Shown in pieces: positions 5,813 through 9,462 of a stretch of DNA of 9,462 bases. The position numbers were made by a program, and so were the translations under genes. Below the pieces are notes generated by a model. The model searched no databases. It was given only the letters and a program-made list of their open reading frames with translations, and was not told where the DNA came from. Position 1 is the stretch's first letter. Each line of letters opens with the position of its first letter. Origin of the DNA: Methanobacteriaceae archaeon UBA349 (GTDB lineage: Archaea; Methanobacteriota; Methanobacteria; Methanobacteriales; Methanobacteriaceae); NCBI GenBank assembly GCA_002509745.1, contig DAWK01000008.1, forward strand, positions 1 through 9,462, written 5' to 3'.

Positions 5813-8314
5813 GTGACTCAAAATAAACTAGTGGAAGAAAAGGATGAATTCGTGGAATCCTTGCAGTTGACTACTGAAAAAATCCGAGAAGATCTGGAGA
5901 AAATGAAAGTTTTGGAAGGGTTTCCTATTGGTGATATTGAAGATATTTTAGAGCTTTCTGATCCTCCATATTACACTACCTATCCTAATCCTTATATTAA
6001 GGAGTTTATTGAGTTTTATGGGACTCACTATGATGATGAAACTGATGATTATGATGTAGAGCCATTTGTAGGGGATGTTAGTGAAGGAAAAGATGATGCT
6101 GTTTATAATGTTCATTCATATCACACTAAAGTTCCACCTAAAGCAATTATGAATTACATCAATCATTATACAAAAAAAGGAGATATTGTATTTGATGGGT
6201 TTTGTGGAAGTGGAATGACAGGAATTGCTTGTCAAATATCCGGGAGAAAAGCTATTCTCTCAGATATATCTCCAATTGCATCATTTATTTCTTATAATTA
6301 TAATAATCCAGTAAATTTTGAAGTTATTTTAGAAAAAATTGATAAAATTTTCTCAAAAGTATTTGATGAATATGGTTGGGTTTATGAAACTTTTCATACA
6401 AATGGAGAAATAGGTACTATAAATTATACTGTTTGGAGTGATATTTATAAATGTCCAAATTGTGGTTTTGATTTTGATTTTTGGAGTGTGGGTGTCGATA
6501 TTGATAATAAAAAAATTTTAAAAGAGTACTTATGCCCCCATTGTGATTTTGAGCTTTCTAATAAAATAATTGATAGATTAAAAACTGAATATACTGATAA
6601 TCGAAATCGCAAATTAAATGATGTTAAAAGCTTACCTGTCATGATTGATTATACTGTGAACAAAAAGAAATTTCGTAAAATTCCAGATGAATTAGATCTT
6701 GAATTAATAAAAAAGGTGGAAAAATTAGAGATTCCTTATTGGTATCCTACAAATGAAATACCAGAAGGTTATAACACTAACCAGCCAAAAGAATCTCATG
6801 GAATTAAATATATGGATCAATTTTACACTAAAAGAAATCTTTTAGTACTTTCATGCATATTTGATCAGATTTTAAAGGAAAAAGATCCTATTTTAAAATT
6901 TTTATTCTTTTCATTTTTACATAATCATCCTAACCGAAGAAACAGATGGATTATTGATAGAAATCATCCTAAGGGTACAACTTGTGGCCCCTTAAGTAAT
7001 ACATTTTATTTTCCTAATTTGCAGAGCGAAGTAAACATCTTTAATTCGTTCAAAAAGGCTATAAATAAATTTAAAAAAGTAAAGGATGTATGGTCGAAAA
7101 ATAAAGCTATGATTTCTAATCAAAGTTCGACATTCTTAAAGAACATCCCTACTGGATCAATTGATTATGTATTTGTGGATCCACCATTTGGTCAAAATAT
7201 TATGTATTCAGAAATGAACTTGATATGGGAATCCTGGATCAAAGTGTTAACTAATAATAAAAATGAGGCAATAATCAACTCAGTTCAAAATAAAAATATA
7301 TTTGATTATGGGTTATTAATTTCAGAATGTTTTAAAGAATTTTTCAGGGTACTAAAACCAAATAGGTGGTTAACTGTTGAATTTCATAATTCAAGAATGG
7401 ATGTTTGGAAATCAATTCAAAAAGCTTTAATTCAATCGGGTTTTGTTATTGCACAAGTTGCAATTTTAGATAAAAAACATGGTACTATTTATCAAGATAG
7501 AAAAATAAACTCCGTCAGAAATGATCTTGTAATTAATGCGTATAAACCTTCAAAATCTTTTTTAACAACTTTTCTTAAGAATTTTGGATTAAACATGGAA
7601 AAAAAATTCATTAAAATGCATTTAGGTAAACTTCCAATTGAACCTAATATCGAAAGGACTCGTGAAATGCTTTACTCTAGATTAATTGCTCAATATATAC
7701 AGAATGGTTTTGAGGTTCGTGTGAATGTTTCAGAATTTTATGAAATGCTAAGCGATAAATTTGAAGAAAGAGATGGGTACTGGTTCAATAAAGACCAAAC
7801 TGAAAAGTATGAGAAAAAATCTAGCTTAAAAAATAAACTAAGCGAAGAAGACCTTAATCAGATGATTTTAGGAATATCTGATGAGAAGAGTGCTCTTATC
7901 TGGCTTGCTCAATTTTTACAATATCCCAAAACGTATGATGAAATCTTTATTGAATTTACTAAGAACTTATTAACTTCTATTGATAAAACGCCTGAATTAA
8001 AGACAATTCTTGATGAGAATTTTACGACTGAAAGTGGAAAATATACATTACCTTCAGATTTGGAAAGAATTGAGAAAGAAAAAATTAGAGATAAACGATT
8101 AATAAAGGAATTCAACGAAATCTTAGAAGAAACTCAAAAATCCAAGAAAAAAATCAAAGAAGTCCGAAAAGAGGCCCTACTCCATGGCCTAATGAAGTTG
8201 TACAAGGAAAAAGATGTGGAAAAAATCAAGTTATTGGGTGCAAGACTTGATAGAAAAATCATAGATTCTGATGATGATATTTCAGCTATTATTGATTGGG
8301 CTCAGTATAAATAA
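5813..8314 (+). CDS. pglXI: BREX type 3 DNA methyltransferase PglX (PglXI), with zinc ribbon
   Basis: This 833-aa protein is a SAM-dependent DNA amino-methyltransferase. It starts at a GTG and follows brxC by 20 bases. Motif I is FDGFCGSGMTG (127-137), with the acidic SAM-ribose residue at D151 (LSDISP). Catalytic motif IV is DPPF (456-459), followed by a KPNRWLTVEFHNS block (515-527). A zinc ribbon (C214, C217, C241, C244) and about 200 further residues lie between motifs I and IV, an order found when the target-recognition part is inserted there. The N-terminal VYNVHSYHTKVPPKAI (97-112) is typical of the Zn-ribbon adenine methylases of type 3 BREX. In BREX this enzyme methylates one strand of a non-palindromic site, marking host DNA. 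The DPPF motif fits N6-adenine or N4-cytosine; adenine is expected from the family. The basic, helical C-terminus (about 755-833) may contact partners or DNA. Confidence 0.85.
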   Translation: MTQNKLVEEKDEFVESLQLTTEKIREDLEKMKVLEGFPIGDIEDILELSDPPYYTTYPNPYIKEFIEFYGTHYDDETDDYDVEPFVGDVSEGKDDAVYNVHSYHTKVPPKAIMNYINHYTKKGDIVFDGFCGSGMTGIACQISGRKAILSDISPIASFISYNYNNPVNFEVILEKIDKIFSKVFDEYGWVYETFHTNGEIGTINYTVWSDIYKCPNCGFDFDFWSVGVDIDNKKILKEYLCPHCDFELSNKIIDRLKTEYTDNRNRKLNDVKSLPVMIDYTVNKKKFRKIPDELDLELIKKVEKLEIPYWYPTNEIPEGYNTNQPKESHGIKYMDQFYTKRNLLVLSCIFDQILKEKDPILKFLFFSFLHNHPNRRNRWIIDRNHPKGTTCGPLSNTFYFPNLQSEVNIFNSFKKAINKFKKVKDVWSKNKAMISNQSSTFLKNIPTGSIDYVFVDPPFGQNIMYSEMNLIWESWIKVLTNNKNEAIINSVQNKNIFDYGLLISECFKEFFRVLKPNRWLTVEFHNSRMDVWKSIQKALIQSGFVIAQVAILDKKHGTIYQDRKINSVRNDLVINAYKPSKSFLTTFLKNFGLNMEKKFIKMHLGKLPIEPNIERTREMLYSRLIAQYIQNGFEVRVNVSEFYEMLSDKFEERDGYWFNKDQTEKYEKKSSLKNKLSEEDLNQMILGISDEKSALIWLAQFLQYPKTYDEIFIEFTKNLLTSIDKTPELKTILDENFTTESGKYTLPSDLERIEKEKIRDKRLIKEFNEILEETQKSKKKIKEVRKEALLHGLMKLYKEKDVEKIKLLGARLDRKIIDSDDDISAIIDWAQYK

Positions 8315-8338
8315 CTAATTTATTTTATCTAGTGTAAA

Positions 8339-8343
8339 GGGGA
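8339..8343 (+). promoter_or_regulatory. Shine-Dalgarno site before brxHII
   Basis: GGGGA lies 7 bases before the ATG at 8351, in a 36-base gap after the methylase stop. It supports that ATG as the start and shows the gene is translated in the same operon. No terminator is visible in the gap. Confidence 0.6.
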
Positions 8344-8350
8344 AATATAC

Positions 8351-9462
8351 ATGGAAATAGGGGAATTTGTAACCAGTAAACTGTATCCTGAAAAGAAAAA
8401 AGGAAGAATTGTAGGAATTTCTTGCATTGGTGGTGAAAATTTTTGCGATGTTTATTTTCCCAGCACCAGGGAAGAACTTTCCTTGAAAGAAACGTCTTTA
8501 TTAAAAATTAGTACATCAACTGATAGAATGAAAGAGCGAGAATATGATCATCCTTTGTTATTCCAGCTTAGAATTCTTTCCGAAAAGATTGAGTCATTAA
8601 TATTCCAGGATAAAATTATTTCTGCTAATAACTTCAATATTATTCCTTTGCCTCACCAGGTATTGACTGTTAATCATGTATTAGAACAATTCAAACCTCG
8701 TTGTTTAATTGCGGATGAGGTAGGTTTAGGAAAAACCATTGAAGCTGCTCTTATATTTGAAGAGTTGAAAATGCGTAAAATGGTTAAAAGAGTGTTAATT
8801 ATTGCTCCTTCAGGCCTTACTAACCAATGGAAGGATGAATTGCAGACTAAATTCAATGAAGAATTTTTAATCATGAATAGGGATTCATTTATTGGTTTGC
8901 AAAATGTTCATGGTGAGAATAATAATGTGTGGGCCCAATATGATCAAGTTATAACTTCTATTGATTTTGTTAAACCAACACCTACTAGGGAACATTTGAC
9001 CCAGAAAACTAATGAACGAAGGGAATGGCATAATAAGTTCATCACCCAAGACTGCGTAGATTCACAATGGGATATGGTAATCTTTGATGAATCTCACAAT
9101 TTAAGTAAGAATCTAGATGGTAATGAAACAGCACGATATAAAATTGGAAAAGAAATTTCAGACACTACACCAATATTGCTCCTTTTAACAGCTACTCCTC
9201 ACCAGGGAGATAGTGAACGGTTCAGGCATTTATTAAGATTGATTGATGAATATAGGTTTTTTGCTGATGGCTCTTTAACCCCTGAAAATGTAAAATCAGT
9301 TACGATAAAAAATCATAAGCGTGCCGTAACCGATTTTAATGGAAACCTGATATTTAAATCTCGAATTGTAAGTTTAGTCAAAGTGCCTCGGGATGAAAAT
9401 GATATTGAGGCCAAATTATATGATCGGGTAAGTGATTATGTTTCAAAATATTATAATTTAGC
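8351..9462 (+). CDS. brxHII: SNF2-type helicase of type 3 BREX, BrxHII (partial, C-terminus beyond window)
   Basis: The frame is open from the ATG at 8351 to the right edge: 370 complete codons. Residues 1-60 (GEFVTSKLYP... GRIVGI... DVYFPS) suggest a small SH3-like beta barrel of the kind seen at the start of RapA/SNF2 helicases. The first motor domain is clear: LPHQ (100-103), Walker A DEVGLGKT (122-129), IIAPSGLTNQW (150-160, motif Ia), Walker B DESH (246-249) and LLTATPHQG (278-286, motif III). The second RecA domain lies beyond the window. These motors hydrolyse ATP to move along or remodel duplex DNA and often lack strand separation. Position after the methylase fits BrxHII. DISARM DrmD is a related SNF2 protein, but brxF and brxC upstream argue for BREX. 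Its exact role in defence is not known. Confidence 0.82.
   Translation, partial: MEIGEFVTSKLYPEKKKGRIVGISCIGGENFCDVYFPSTREELSLKETSLLKISTSTDRMKEREYDHPLLFQLRILSEKIESLIFQDKIISANNFNIIPLPHQVLTVNHVLEQFKPRCLIADEVGLGKTIEAALIFEELKMRKMVKRVLIIAPSGLTNQWKDELQTKFNEEFLIMNRDSFIGLQNVHGENNNVWAQYDQVITSIDFVKPTPTREHLTQKTNERREWHNKFITQDCVDSQWDMVIFDESHNLSKNLDGNETARYKIGKEISDTTPILLLLTATPHQGDSERFRHLLRLIDEYRFFADGSLTPENVKSVTIKNHKRAVTDFNGNLIFKSRIVSLVKVPRDENDIEAKLYDRVSDYVSKYYNL

Noticed and set aside
8315..8350. Terminator between the methylase and helicase genes
   Set aside because: The gap is short, has no stable hairpin or long T-run, and leads straight into a ribosome site, so read-through within one operon is more likely.
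1682..9462. DISARM in place of BREX
   Set aside because: A SNF2 helicase and an adenine methylase also occur in DISARM, but a BrxC/PglY-size ATPase preceded by a BrxF-like protein is the type 3 BREX arrangement. The right-hand genes that would settle it are not in the window.

Overview
The window is very AT-rich and looks archaeal, most like a Methanobacteriales methanogen such as Methanobacterium or Methanobrevibacter. This rests on frequent ATA (Ile) and AGA (Arg) codons, a TTTATATA box A in the one well-defined promoter, and purine-rich Shine-Dalgarno sites of GGGGA/GGTGAT type. The phylum is an inference; no rRNA or core marker gene is present.

The layout is divergent. On the minus strand (1421 down to 1, running off the left edge) is one long open frame. 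It encodes an EVE/PUA-like domain followed by two copies of an HsdR_N-like PD-(D/E)XK nuclease domain. A 260-bp AT-rich intergenic region (1422-1681) carries the promoters. On the plus strand, four tightly packed genes follow: a 151-aa BrxF-like protein (1682-2137), a 1225-aa BrxC/PglY-type ATPase (2115-5792), an 833-aa PglX-type DNA methyltransferase with a zinc ribbon (5813-8314), and the first 370 codons of a SNF2-type helicase (from 8351, running off the right edge). Order and content match the start of a type 3 BREX phage-defence operon (brxF-brxC-pglXI-brxHII-pglZ-brxA). The expected pglZ and brxA would lie just beyond the right edge.

In BREX, the methylase marks host DNA at a non-palindromic site, and unmarked phage DNA is blocked by a complex that includes BrxC and PglZ. 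The helicase and the small BrxF are type-3-specific parts whose roles are poorly known. The EVE-nuclease gene next door is not a standard BREX component. By domain logic it is a modification-dependent or otherwise base-sensing nuclease that could cover phages whose modified DNA evades BREX. The most notable points are this EVE + tandem nuclease architecture, the loss of the P-loop glycines in BrxF, and the uncertain, possibly non-canonical start of brxC.
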